The notes under the pieces: model-generated
Database searches by the model: none
Told to the model about the DNA's origin: nothing
What the model saw: only the letters and a program-made list of their open reading frames with translations
Shown: piece by piece, positions 35,410 to 47,370 of the stretch
Layout: every line of letters starts with the position of its first letter
How positions within the stretch are numbered: position 1 is the first letter of the stretch
Translations under genes and position numbers: made by a program
DNA from: Antitrichia curtipendula
Taxonomy: Eukaryota > Streptophyta > Bryopsida > Hypnales > Leucodontaceae
Length of the DNA: 64,000 nt
Assembly (NCBI GenBank): GCA_951230915.1
Contig: OX579642.1
Coordinates: forward strand, 5,394,001-5,458,000
Direction: 5' to 3'

Positions 35410-36440
35410 ATATATCATGTCAATATTGATGTGAGACCTTGACTCATGATATATGTTGGTTTTACCAAAGATAGACTTCTTTGGATACTCTACTATTATA
35501 ATGTATGATGATTCCACCAAAGATATCATAACTTTTTTGATAGCCTATCAACATATAATTGAAATCTTAGTATTTGTTGATTTTGGCAAAGAACCAAATG
35601 TTCTTTTACTCTCAACTTTGTCATAAAGATATTGATGTGAGACCTTCATTCATTGACAAATCTAAATTTTTTATATCTTTGCTCAATCATGTAGGCATTG
35701 ATGTGAGACCTAGAACAAATAAGCTCTTATTATATATTAATTTTACTAAAATTATTAAAATTTTATTTTTCTACTTTATTAACACAAATAAAATTTGAAA
35801 AAAATCTTAATGTTTGATGATTTCTACGAAGAATCAAATATAAGTTCACTACCTCTTACTCAATCAAGTAGGCTTAATGTAAACCTTGAACAAATAACTC
35901 TTATCATGTATTTATATCTCTACTCTATCATGTAGACATTTATATGAGACCTAGAACAAATAAACAATATTAGTTAATTTCACCAAAGTATCCTAATTCT
36001 TTTGTAAATTTATTGATACAAACAAAATGTGAATGAAATCTTTAGATATATGTTTTCTATTGTATATAAAGTAACTCTCAATATAGAATGATTGGACCTT
36101 GATATGTTGTCTTTCTTTCAAGTCAAATAACACAAATAGAATATAAATAAAATACTAATGTAAAATCTATATATTAAAAAATTAGACATTCTTCCACGCT
36201 CTCTACTTTGTCATGAGGGCACTGATGAAAGACCTTCAATACATAAATTCTTGATATAGGATGGTTCAACCAAATATCCTTTTTTTGAATTCTTTCACTC
36301 CTTTATTAACAAACTCAATATTAATAAAATTGTAAACACACCTTGATTCCACAAAATAAAATCGGATATTCTTCAACTTTCTCTATTCTGTCATTGGTGT
36401 AAGACCTTGAAAAAAATTCAGTTTTAACATTTGGTGATTC
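35410..36440. repeat. Decayed satellite with a GATGTGAGACCTTGA core
   Basis: The core or a variant occurs at about 35,421, 35,635, 35,701, 35,877, 35,944, 36,088, 36,220 and 36,397, each preceded by a CTCTACTTTGTCATGTAGGCA-like block and followed by GTTGATTTTACCAAAGAATC-like sequence. Spacing is irregular (roughly 65-215 bases). This fits an old tandem array broken by indels. ORFs crossing it are not conserved. Confidence 0.6.
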
Positions 36441-37198
36441 CACCAAAAAATAATATGTCTTATCTTTCTTTGTAGTCAATTGACACAAATAAAAAATGAA
36501 TAAACTATAATACACAGAACTAAACATCCTTTTTCTTTTTTTCTTTTCACAAATAAAACTCAAAATATCTTTCAATTTATACCATACAATTATTTATTAT
36601 CTACTAGTGTACTTTAAGTACCAAATAAGATACATCTAATTTCATCCAACCATTTTTCTAAGATTCTTATATTAATATCTTAACATTTTTAGGACATGAA
36701 TTTTTGAAACTCTTCATTAAAATTCTCTAAGAATTCAAGGAATCTAAGTTTATTTCACTTGGTTTAATGCTCATTTCTTCTATTTTTTAGGCTTTGTTTC
36801 TTTAGTAGGTTGTCTAGTAAGGTTTCAACAAACTATCCACACATTGAAGAACTACTATTGTTCCATACTTTTACAAGTAATTTTTGTCCTCCAAATTCTC
36901 TGTAATGTATGCATTCTAAAGCATAAAGCCTTAAAAGTTTGGTTTGCAAAGTTTGTGGCAATTGGTATTGCCAAAGATGCTTGGCAATTTTTTTTTTGGG
37001 GGGGGGGATAAGATTGCTTTTAATGCTTCCTTCTTAAGCTATAGGCTGTCTTGTGAACCATATACGAAGAGGCCAATGCCTGACTAAGTACTTAAGAATG
37101 TGTCTTCATTGTGGTCCCTAATACCTTCAAATTGTTATAATGCCCACATATTCAAAATGATGGAAGAAGGGATATTAACCAATGAAAATCTTTTGCAG
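36441..37198. other. AT-rich stretch without recognised gene
   Basis: It contains a T-run directly followed by a G-run of about 11 (near 36,988-37,008) and a TTTTGCAG acceptor-like end at 37198. Otherwise nothing is recognised. Confidence 0.45.
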
Positions 37199-37425
37199 GC
37201 AATCCATGTGATTGTGTAGTGGACACTGCAACGATTGAACTCATGGACTGGGTGGGAGGCATCATCCATCTCCGACGATCAACTTGTTGCAACGTTGAAG
37301 ACATTCCTTGAATGCACCCTCATCTACAAGTGGTGCAAGGAGTTCTTGCACAACATGCCCGAGCTTATTGTACTACGACTAGCTCAAGCAGATGTTGCTT
37401 CAACCCAAGTACAACATCATACATA
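37199..37425 (+). pseudogene. Isolated exon-like fragment, unknown, with in-frame TAG
   Basis: An open frame follows a TTTTGCAG acceptor and reads AIHVIV, a TAG at 37217-37219, then WTLQRLNSWTGWEASS and EFLHNMPELIVLRLAQADV, ending at TAA. The GC content is higher than the flanks, like the exons of the giant element. I do not recognise the family. It is probably a fragment of a transposon-borne gene. The TAG again sits where CAG would be natural. Confidence 0.4.
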
Positions 37426-37915
37426 AGGTAGGCACCCCAAAAATGGCACCTGACCTTAAAGTGCCATCTACAAGCTGTGTACATTTTCAAAATCAGTTAT
37501 GTACCTATTTGGATGGAGCGCTTTCAGAAACAAACTTTGACCCTTAATAACTTTTGCTTACGGTGTCCAAATGCCACGTTCTCTGGTGCGTTGGAACCTC
37601 CTTTCATTTGCCAACAAGAATATATGAAAATTTGACCAGTCTAATAGTAGTAACTAGGCTCAGTAGCAAAAAGTGGCGATTTTGGGTGTACCCACCTTAA
37701 TAGCAGCAGGCCCTCCTCGATTTCTTTGACACAAATTTGGCCTAGTAGTGCTAATCATGGGTCTTGAAAAATCTAGTGCTAAATCGTTTGGAAACATCCC
37801 CTCTCGGAGATTTAGGTATCTCCAAATTTATTGAAATACACAAGTGTTTGTAGGTAGGTGGGGTAGAAGATCTTTGTTCCTCGTGGCGGCGAGAACAACC
37901 TCAATTCTTCTATTT
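37426..37915. repeat. Dispersed repeat, second copy near 43,413-43,550
   Basis: The segment 37,590-37,700 (TGGAACCTCCTTTCATTTGCC and onwards, through GTCTAATAGTAGTAA to TACCCACCTT) aligns by eye with 43,438-43,550 in the same orientation at roughly 80% identity. No ends could be defined. Confidence 0.55.
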
Positions 37916-38044
37916 GGGTGACCCCAGCTCTAAGATTTTGAGTTTAGACTTTGTCATTGGGTGACCCCAACTTTGAGATTTTGAGTTTAGAGTTTGTTAG
38001 TGGGTGACCCCAGCTATGAGATTTTGAATTTAGGGTTTGCTAGT
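37916..38044. repeat. 43-bp tandem repeat, three copies
   Basis: GGGTGACCCCAGCT begins at 37916, 37959 and 38002 (exact 43-base period), followed each time by AGATTTTGAGTTTAG. A fourth, displaced GACCCCAACTATGAGATTTTG occurs near 38,265. Confidence 0.8.
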
Positions 38045-38700
38045 CGATTGATGACTCTGCTCTATGATTTTGAATTTTGAATTTTGAATTTGTCATTGCA
38101 GAATTCTACAACTTTGACACATTTTCTCTACATTCAAAACCAGAACATGTATACCATATTTAGGATTTTTTGGAGCATCAAATATCTTTAGTTTCCTACC
38201 TTAGACATTAATAATTATCTTGTTACATCATTGTGGCAACAATGTTAATATTTGTCAGTGCATGACCCCAACTATGAGATTTTGTTTGCAAGCACGATCA
38301 TAAATGTTGTTTATAAAATCTCTAGTTCTCATTTTCTATTATGTCATGTTTGTTTTGTCCTTATGTCCTTGCATGTTTCAATTAAATGAAGCTTTTAATT
38401 TCTTTCCAAGGTACTTTACTAAAACAACACTATTCTAGAGTTGATTGCTTGTCTATGGAAGATAAGCTCTTTGAAACAATCTTTAGATCAATTATATAGG
38501 AAGAAAAAAAAATTGACATCTAATCAAAGTTGTTTCATGTTTTGGAGACCTTTAGAGAATTAACTTAAATTTTTTTTAAGTTGAATCACAATGGTCATAG
38601 AAATGAATAAAGCAAAATGTGACTTTGTGTCATGATAAAAAATATTGTTTAAAAGCAAACCACAATGGATGCATGAAAATGTATCAAATCCCATGCATGT
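38045..38700. other. AT-rich stretch without recognised gene
   Basis: Nothing is recognised except the displaced 43-bp repeat unit near 38,265. Confidence 0.45.
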
Positions 38701-39781
38701 CACTACAAGAAAACAAGGGGTTATGCAACTACTGTTTGCAACTGGTTTTGTAGTTGCATGAGCCGTTTGCAACTAGGTAACAATTTAGAGCCGGCAGTTG
38801 CAGTGGACAAGTTGCACTAGTTGCAAAGCAATTGCAAAAAATTTCAAAGTTGTTTATCATTTGACAGTATACTTGAAAGTTCATCGATGAACTTTTCTGA
38901 CGTGGTTGCTTATGTGGAAGTCATTTATGTGCAACTTGTTTGCAACTAATGTGCAACTGGTTTGCGATTGATGTGCAACTAGTTTGCGTCTTTGTGACTT
39001 GTAGATTTGAAATTTGAATTTCAAAGATTTGTAGATTCTAAATTTCCGATCTATCTTTTTTTTTAGGTCGCCAAATCTAGAAATATCTTAAACTTCAAAT
39101 ATTTATAGATTTTTGAAGATTATAAAAACCTACAAATTGTAGAAATCTACAAAGTGTAAAAATCTACAAAATATATAAATATTAGAATTTCATTATCAAA
39201 ATTCATTATACAATATTGCTATAACTTACAATTCTTATATGTTCAACCTAATGGTATTCTTGACAATTGATGTGGGACAATTGATAAAAGACTTAATAGT
39301 AGTTGCATTTTAGTTGTTTTCTAGTTGCATGCTAGTTTTTTCAAGTTAAAGTCTAGTTGTTTTTAAGTCAAACACTAGTTAAATTGTAATTGCAATGTAG
39401 TTGTAGTTTAGTTGCACTATAGTTGCAATCCAATTGCAATCCAATTGCAATCCAATTGTAGTTCAGTTGCAATCTAGTTGCATTCTAGTTAAATTGCTAT
39501 CGAATTTAAATTATATGCAACTGTAGATAGACATATTGGACTCTACAGAACATAAAATTGTCCACATCGACAATTGTGATGAAGATTGGATGTAAAGTAC
39601 CTCACATCAACTCTTTTGTTACATTCCCGTATGCGAATTACATGTTGCGACTATTGTGCAACTATTTTGCAATTACATTGTAACTACATTGTAACTATGT
39701 CAAAGTTGGTGCAAATATAGAAGATTGTAGTTGCAGGGCAGTTGCATAGGACATGTAGTTGCATTTCAGTCGGTTGTAGTG
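38701..39781. mobile_element. CACTA-like non-autonomous element (1,081 bp)
   Basis: The left end CACTACAAGAAAAC is the classic start of plant CACTA (En/Spm-type) elements. The right end reads CACTACAACC on the other strand, giving an 8-bp perfect terminal repeat. Both ends carry many subterminal copies of a TTGCAACT/AGTTGCA motif in opposite orientation, as CACTA elements do, and a cluster of AGTTGCATT-like units lies at 39,300-39,500. No transposase frame is present. The flanks TGT and AAC do not show a 3-bp duplication, so the insertion may be old or the end slightly misplaced. Confidence 0.7.
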
Positions 39782-40159
39782 AACACATTTTTCTTTTAGT
39801 GTGTTTTGTTTATATTTATTTTCTAATACTTCTACTTTTATCTTGCTTTTTAATTTTTTCTTTATAATAATGTAGTGTACAAAATTTTGCATTAGCATGG
39901 AAATTATAAGTAATGATAAAGTGCTATAATATAGGTCATTTTTGCAAATTAAGTAATTATAGAGACCCTTTTGTTTCTACCTTGGAGATAAATACCCCCC
40001 TAAACAATACCCCATTGACGCATGTGGTGCACAAAATCTACATAGAGTGCACCGCCCAAGCAAAAAACACCTTTAATATAGGTTACAACTATTATAATGG
40101 TTGAAATGTTTTCCATACAATAAATAGACTAAAAGAATACTCTTGTAGTTCAAGGTTCT
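39782..40159. other. AT-rich stretch without recognised gene
   Basis: A 63-codon plus-strand ORF without motifs is the only frame; I consider it chance. Confidence 0.45.
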
Positions 40160-40163
40160 TTAA

Positions 40164-41039
40164 CCACTAAAGTTCCTCGATTATGTTTTTACCAAAATCT
40201 CTCCAAAATTGACATTTTTAGTACAAGTGTCAAATTTTAGAAAAAAAAACATTGTTGGACACATGTAACCATAGAATCTTGTAGCACACTGATTTCAAAA
40301 GATGTGGAAAAAATTTCAAAAATTTCCACCATGTGGATTGCAAGATATCAACATTTGAATTGACAAAAATCCTTTTGGGGGCCTTGCAAAAAAACAGGGC
40401 AGCTGCACTTCACAAGGTCACAATTGAATGAAAAAATGCCCATGTTGGTGGTTTATCTTTGGATTCATTTTTCAAGGCAAGTTGGCTACATACTCAAAAA
40501 AATTCAGATCATTTGGAATTGTACAACATATAGGAAAGAAATAGAAAGCAAAAAGAAGTAGTGAATGATTCAAAATACTAAATTGTTAACAATTTAGTTA
40601 TGGAATTGAAAAGTGGCAATCTCAATGGTTGTAATGTTGTAATAAACAATCTACACCTAATGTTTTTATTTTTTCCCAAAATACTAAATCCATAATTGCC
40701 CTCAAACTAAAACTCCTCATAACTTTCATCTCATCAACCAAAATAAAATGATTAAAAGATTTCTAGGTATAAAAATCATATAAAACAAATTCAAACTTTT
40801 GTTTTTGAAAAAAAGTGATTTTTTCTGATCTATTCAAAGTGCCCGATCTAAATAAAAAACTAAATATCATACAATAACTTTTGAACCATGTAGTCAAAAG
40901 TTTTGAAAATTGTTGGGCCTTAAAGAGAACCCTTGTCTATATGTTGTGTGAAAATTTCAAAGAAAAAAAAAATTGCATTCATAGCGAGCTGCCCGAAATT
41001 TTTTTGTTGCCACAAAAACGTAGTTTGGTCCTTTAGGGG
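40164..41039. mobile_element. TTAA-flanked non-autonomous element, copy 3
   Basis: TTAA at 40160-40163 and 41040-41043 flank ends CCACTAAAGTTCC and (other strand) CCCCTAAAGGACC. The interior shares blocks with copy 1 and very closely with 63.0-64.0 kb (ACACATGTAACCATAGAATC against its interrupted counterpart there). No coding sequence. Confidence 0.6.
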
Positions 41040-41043
41040 TTAA

Positions 41044-41944
41044 GTGTATGTTCAAAATGTTCTCATGGTTGGTAGGTCTTTCATACATAGGATTTTAAAG
41101 TACTCATTTTCTTTAAATTTTCATTTTTCAAGGGAATTAAATTACACTTGCAAAAATATAAGCTCTATAGAAATAGAAATAAAACAAGAATAAAAATAAT
41201 ATATAGCATATGTATAGTAAAAGTCACGATAGAAGTGTAAATCAATGTAAATCAAGCCATTATTACATTTTAAATCCATCAAAACAACTTTCATCCAAAA
41301 GTTGCAACTAATTTGTTTACAAGCAAGATAATTTTGTCCCATCAAGACCAACATTCAAATCAATGCAATTGGAAATTGGTACATCTCATCCTACGTGTTG
41401 CGAAAGGCTAAGTGCCCCCTAACAAGTGGTAATTGTGTTAGGAAGGTTTGCAATGGGCTCATCTACCTTATAACCATGTTTTATTTTGCTTGTCGTGACA
41501 AATTCCTTTGGATACTTGAGGAAAAATTTAAATATTATAATTTTAAGTCTTTCACTTGACAAGGTTGTGTATCACCACCTATCTTTGAATGTTGAAGAAG
41601 AAAAGGGACCTCCAACAAGCCATAAGAGTGTAACTATGAAGGTCTACAATGACATCTACCTTATTCCTTTTTACCAATACTTGCCATGACAACCTTCCTT
41701 GTGTGACTTGACCAATCAAATGCTTAGAACAAACAAAGAATCTTTTGATTGAACTACACTCAAACCTCTTCAATAGGACCTCTTCTAAATCTACATCTTA
41801 AAATATCCTATACACTTGTCACACTACCATCAGTTGTCATACACTTGTCACAATTTAAAACTATGTCGTGATCATTTCTTGGGGCCCCCAAAGCATGCAT
41901 CCCAAATATAAAAAAAAGGTCACTGCGTAAAGGCAATGAAAGAT
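41044..41944. other. AT-rich stretch without recognised gene
   Basis: Only short ORFs without motifs are present. Confidence 0.4.
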
Positions 41945-41983
41945 GCTCCCTGTCGGGAGCAAGCACGCACCCAGTTTGGGTGC
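41945..41983. other. Two adjacent perfect hairpins
   Basis: GCTCCC-TGTC-GGGAGC (41945-41960) and GCACCCA-GTT-TGGGTGC (41967-41983) are separated by six bases. Both stems are perfect and GC-rich in an otherwise mixed region. A structured RNA element is possible but not demonstrated. Confidence 0.4.
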
Positions 41984-43412
41984 AATGCTGTGCCTACAAA
42001 TGAAAAGATCTTGGAAAAAAACACAATTTTATCACAAAAGATGTACGTACACATTTGCAAGATCACCGAAACTCAGACCCCTCTCAGGAAGGGATGACCA
42101 CGTGACCTGCACTCACTTTGGTACAGACTGAACCGTGAAGGGAAGGGGGGCAAGTACGGCAAGTTAACGGCTTGCAGAGCTCTCGGCAAGGATATTTTTT
42201 TCTGAAATTTTTTTGAAATTTTTTTTCCTTCGGCAAACTTTGCACATACCGTGAGCGCGGCACTTTGTAAGTTATGATAGTTGGTCAGGTACATCCTTCA
42301 TCTCCGTTGAGCGTGGAATAAGTTAATAACTTAGAATGGGATTGAGTGCGTGACTTGTAGTAGTGTTATGCCGTGTGGTGGGAGATGTCATGCAATATTC
42401 TCTCTCCCTCTCTCTATCTCTCGCGTAGCTTTCTGCCCACTGGCCAAGCATAGCCTTGCTTTTTGTTGCTGATTTTTCTCCTTTCTGTAGTTTGTCACTC
42501 CCAGGCAGGTGTGAGGAGCCCATTGTTGATTTGGGTCATTCTCTGATCTTTGACCACCACCACCCTGCCGTGATTGGCTGCTTAGATTTTTTTGTACTTT
42601 GCATTCTCTTTCCAATAGAAAGGGAGTTTGATTTGGGCTCCATAAATATGCATATACATATAAAATGGAATGGAATAGCTTTGTTGACTGCACTGCAACC
42701 AGTGATCTGCTTTGCGTAGAGGCACTCAAAGAGCCCACCCAAAGAGCCACCCAAGTTCATGTACCATCCCTGACACTGGACTTCATTTTTGTGTACCATG
42801 GTCTTCATTATATAATTTAACAAGTACACTACTACTGTTGAGTGCTTTCAGGAGTCGGGGGTTGCAGTGGTGATATTTTAAGTTAACCCCTGTAAGAGCA
42901 TCCCCACTGTGACACACAACAGTTGGTCGGAATGTAATTGGGCAGGGCAGGGCTGGTTTTTTCTCATCGCACTGGCTGCGATCCCGCCAATGGGAACAAG
43001 GGAGCTCAGGCTCGCCAAATTTCAACCTTGGGGATGACAACCTTCCATGGCCGCGCAAAGGTTCAGTGCACCCATCCTTAAGAGTGATTCTTGATTGGAA
43101 GATGCATTAATTGACAAGAAAACAAGCTCCCGAACTGAGATACATTAGAGCATCGCCAGCCATTCTGGCCAAATGGACCTCGCCAAATGGGCTCCCCGGG
43201 GCTCTGTGGCAGACTTTCACCCATGGACTTGCCTGCCTCCCTCCCCATCCATTCCTGCCACTCTCTCGCTTCTGACAACTTGATGCGCCAACTGAGCTAG
43301 CATACAGGGTCGAATAATACTATTTTAGAGTCTGAAATTCTATTTGGTAGCTCAATTAACATTAAAATATACCCAAAAAAAAATCCTTCATAAATAGTAG
43401 TGTATGCTATGC
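41984..43412. other. Locally GC-rich segment without resolved gene
   Basis: About 42,060-43,300 has raised GC, a CT-rich microsatellite near 42,398-42,425, and overlapping ORFs on both strands with no recognised domain. Two AGAGCATC-C-C blocks (42,896 and 43,148) resemble the GAGCATC starts common in plant MITEs. I could not assign genes or ends. Confidence 0.3.
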
Positions 43413-43550
43413 ATATGTTGCATTCTTTGGAGTACTGGAACCTCCTTTTACTTGCCAATAAGAAATTGTGAAAATTGGACTAGTCTAATGATAGTAAATA
43501 GGCACATTAGCCAAAAGAGGCGGTTTTGGAGATACCCACTTTAAATGCCC
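43413..43550 (+). repeat. Second copy of the dispersed repeat at 37.6 kb
   Basis: The shared blocks with 37,590-37,700 begin GGAACCTCCTTTTACTTGCC and run to TACCCACTTT, in the same orientation. Confidence 0.55.
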
Positions 43551-44815
43551 ACGGCTAGTTTTGAGCTTCTTGAAATTTGCTTGGAATGTTTTGCTCAAAA
43601 TTGAACAAAAATCCAGGCAACGATTTGATAAGTTTTACCAAATTTCTTTGAATTGTAATTGTACAAATTAAAACTAGATATGTTAGAGATCACATGAGAA
43701 AAGAAAACACAACAATGTCACTCACGGATTAAAAGATTATAATGTTTGATCATGAGGGTGTTAAAATTGTGGATTTAAAGTGATTTGAAGTCTTTCAATC
43801 CTCTTTTTACATGTCAAATCTAAAATTGAGGTCACCAAAAAAATATGAGGCTAAAAGGACATTACATGTATAACCTCAATCGATTTTCATCTTCTCAAAA
43901 TCTACTCCACAATTTTCTTAAATGAATTTTTAATGTGCTTTCTTTCTCTAAGATCTAGTGTATTTGGGGGTCATTTCTAAGATTATTTTAAGAATCAAGA
44001 TTTGCAATGGACACCTTTGTACAAAGTCTTCAATAGAGAAATCATAATAATTCATTATCAAAATCAAAATTTTGATGCTAAAAATAGACTTCAAAAAGTA
44101 TATGCATTAAAAAAAAACTACAAAAATTGTTGTTTGGTAAGGTTTTGTTTAACTTCAAAGTTTTGTTGACACCCAAATTTGGTGCCTTGGGCATTTAGTG
44201 ATTGAGAGATAATCCACTCTACTAGTTGTTGTTTTTTCCTTCACTATGAATGAAAGTTTTAAGTTGCTAGCAAATATTGAAACGGGTGGAATATCTCTTT
44301 TAATTCCTAAAGGACCACAATGTTTTTAGGCCCAAAATTACTTTAAAATACTCATATTCACAGTAAAGCTAAAATCTTCATCTATATTTATTCATTAACA
44401 AATTCAACCATGGTATCTTTTAGTTAACTTGTTCAAGTTAATTCTCGTAAAATTTCAAAGTAAGAAACCTCACTAATTGCAAGTGATCCTCACAGTTTTA
44501 TTGTTATTGTTTGTAAACTTTTTTGAAGCCAACACAGGTTAAATTTGATAGAGATGCTAGGTACCGTATTTGATTCGTGTCAACCTTTGAACAAATTTCA
44601 ATTAAAAGTGGGATGAATGTTGAATGAAAGTTGAACATAAATTGTCATATTTGAGCATTTCCAAAATTTTCATAATTTTAGTATTATAAACCACCATATT
44701 AGTGCAAGCTAATGATTTTGAGTTCCAACCATTTTGCTCCTAGTAGACATCAATAAAAAATTGAATTGTGCAAACTTTCATTGTATTTGTTCTTAAATAA
44801 TGTTTTAAATAGCAC
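43551..44815. other. AT-rich stretch without recognised gene
   Basis: No exons, RNA genes or clear transposon ends are visible. Confidence 0.45.
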
Positions 44816-45180
44816 ATACCCCCCTAAAGGTCCAAATATTGTTTTTTGGCAACATAGCAATTTTGGGCAGCTCACCACAAATGGAATTTTTATTTACTTT
44901 TCTTTGAAATTTTCATATAACATCTGTCCGAGGAGTAGCTTAAAGGCACAACAATTTTCATAACTTTTGACTACATAGTTAAAAAGTTATTGCATGACAT
45001 GTCGTTTTCATTGCTTAGTAGGTAGCCTGGGCAACTCAAAAAACTTCTTTAAAAATCACTTTGAAAAAAAAAAAAATTGAAAATTGGTTCTCTAGATTTA
45101 TTTATAGGTGAAAAGCTTTTAATCCTTCTATTTTTATTAATGAGATGAAAGTTATAAGGAGTTTTAGTTTATGGTTAGGT
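44816..45180 (-). mobile_element. Inverted partial copy of the TTAA-flanked family
   Basis: CCCCCCTAAAGGTCCAAA at the left, followed by TTGGCAACATAGC and GGGCAGCTC, is the reverse complement of the right third of copy 3 (40,960-41,039). The similarity continues to ATAAGGAGTTTTAGTTT near 45,165. TTAA is not seen at the left flank (GCACATA), so the end may have decayed. Confidence 0.55.
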
Positions 45181-46600
45181 ATTGTTTTTCATTACTAGAT
45201 CCACTTCAAAAAATCTACTTAATGATAAGACACCAATTGAAGCACTAAATTTGATATGATTATCAGAGTAACTACTGAAATTAAAATTGCATAGGCCAAT
45301 CAAAGAAATAAAAATAAAAATTGATATAGAAAATTGGAGCCAATTCAACAAGGATTTGTCGAATGAGAAATCACCAACTACATTATAAACAATAAATTTT
45401 GACAATAAAGTAATTGTTAAACCTAAAATTTAAAATAGAATATGAAAAAGCATACTAAAGGAGGGCACTAGAGTCTTGACAACTCTATATTGTTTAACAC
45501 TATGCAGTGAAAGACATAGAGATAAGGTAGACAAAGAGAACAAAAACAAAGCAAAGAAAGGTAAAAAAGAGAAGCAAAGATGATTTGTGTCATGTGGTTC
45601 AATAAAGATATAAGTAAAGACAACTCAAAAGATATCAAATTTGGTACTACATTTATTTTTAATTAACATATAGATCTGGAACTACTACTAATCTAAAAAT
45701 CTATAAGTAAGTGTTAGACCTATTTTTAATTAATTTTTAGGCTAAGGCTAAGATTGTTGAAGTTAGTGTTATGTAGAACTATTTTCATTTGATTTTTTGC
45801 CTTAAAAATGTTTAAGTTGGTGTTTGATTTAGGCTAAGGCTATTCAGGGGTTGAGTTTGGGGGGTTGTATATTTGTAGGAGTAAAGGGTTTGCAGAAGGG
45901 TCCTTGCCCTGACTCGCTCAAGTGTTTAGGAAGACTCCAAACAATTCACAAGGAGATGAATTGTTCAAAAAAGAAGTATAAACATGATTATAGAGTAAAC
46001 TTGCCGATCACTGTGCAAACAAAATCCAAATCGTTCTCCACATAAATATAGAGACTTGCATGTTTTGAAATTTAGCATGACTATTAAATGTCATGTTAAG
46101 ATTCACCTTTCAAAAAATGCAAACAAATTTCTTCATACAAATTTTATTGCAATTTTAAAGCAATGAGGCTAAAATATAGTTAAAAATTCCTTGCAACCTT
46201 GGGCCGCACAGTGTACAGTCATTGGGTGGTGATACAAAAATTTGTTCCCACAACAATTGAATTGGTAGTTGAATTGTACAGTCATTGTTTTGGTAATTGG
46301 GACAATTGTTTTCCAGTTTTTGGATGTGTGTGGTAAAATGACAGTCCTACTCAAGATACAAAATGGACTTTGTATTAGAAGAAGTTCATGAGAGGTCTTT
46401 GTGCAGAGGAAATAACTCGAAAACTTTCTTTCATCTGTTGTATGTCATTTACTCGATTGCACGACATCCAAGAATTTCTACTCATGACTGAAAGAATGAT
46501 TGAATTTACGAGTTTATGGGTTACAAACACACATTCACACTTCTACACTTTTGATCAATAAAATTTATAGCACATCATGTGCGTCAAATTTTTGCTGAGG
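45181..46600. other. AT-rich stretch without recognised gene
   Basis: Short ORFs without motifs only. Confidence 0.4.
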
Positions 46601-47370
46601 CCCATAATCTGGATTAATTAGATTTAATTAAGTTACTGGCAATTTCAGTTTACAGACTCTGAGTTACTTCACTTTTACATGCATGAAGTGAAGTGAACTG
46701 AATGGTTCTCTCTGCACTAACCAGCCACATGGCCTGCTAATATTGATCTCCACCAGCATGGGCATGAAAGTGTGCAGGTAATTCTCACTTTAACTGTAGA
46801 AGCAGAAATTACTCAAGGTGAAAGTTTCTTGCATTTTTTCCTGCAGCCCAGCCAGAAGTCCGTCATTAACATCTTGTGGAGTCTGTAAAAAGCACACATG
46901 TGGAGCACAGTTTAGGAGCAGGCAAGAAAGCCAAAAATTTAAACTCATGAAAGACGTGTCCAAATGACCTTATCAGAAGGTAGGCCAGTTAATGTTACTT
47001 GAATTCTGGGGAAGCTGAATTTGGATTTATCATGTACACAAATAGCAAAATGGCAAGCCCACTGTTGAGGAGCATGAGAGCAAAATTTAGAGTACTGGGA
47101 AGCCTGTGTGTAAGTACGGTACCGCAAGCTAGGTGAACTAATTATGGTAAATGTCTGCAAGGTCGACGGAATTTGGGTTAATAAAGTTACCAGCATGTGG
47201 CAATTACACAATTACATCCCCAGTCAGTGGGCTCAGCAGACTGAGTCTGTTCATGCATTTTGCATATCTTTATGTTATGATGTTGCTCTGGTTGGCCACT
47301 TCCCTAATGGCAGGTGCACATGATGCTCAGTCCCAATCCATAGACTTGCATGGACTGCAGGAATAGCTTG
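46601..47370 (-). other. Possible minus-strand exons, unknown
   Basis: The minus frame 47,130-46,970 reads SLRYRTYTQASQYSKFC and IQVTLTGLPSDK and ends at a GT-like donor. About 80 bases on, an acceptor-like TTTTTACAG (46,883-46,891) opens TPQDVNDGLLAGLQEKMQE. Both look protein-like, but I cannot identify a family or complete the gene. It lies downstream of the DUF506 gene on the same strand. Confidence 0.25.
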
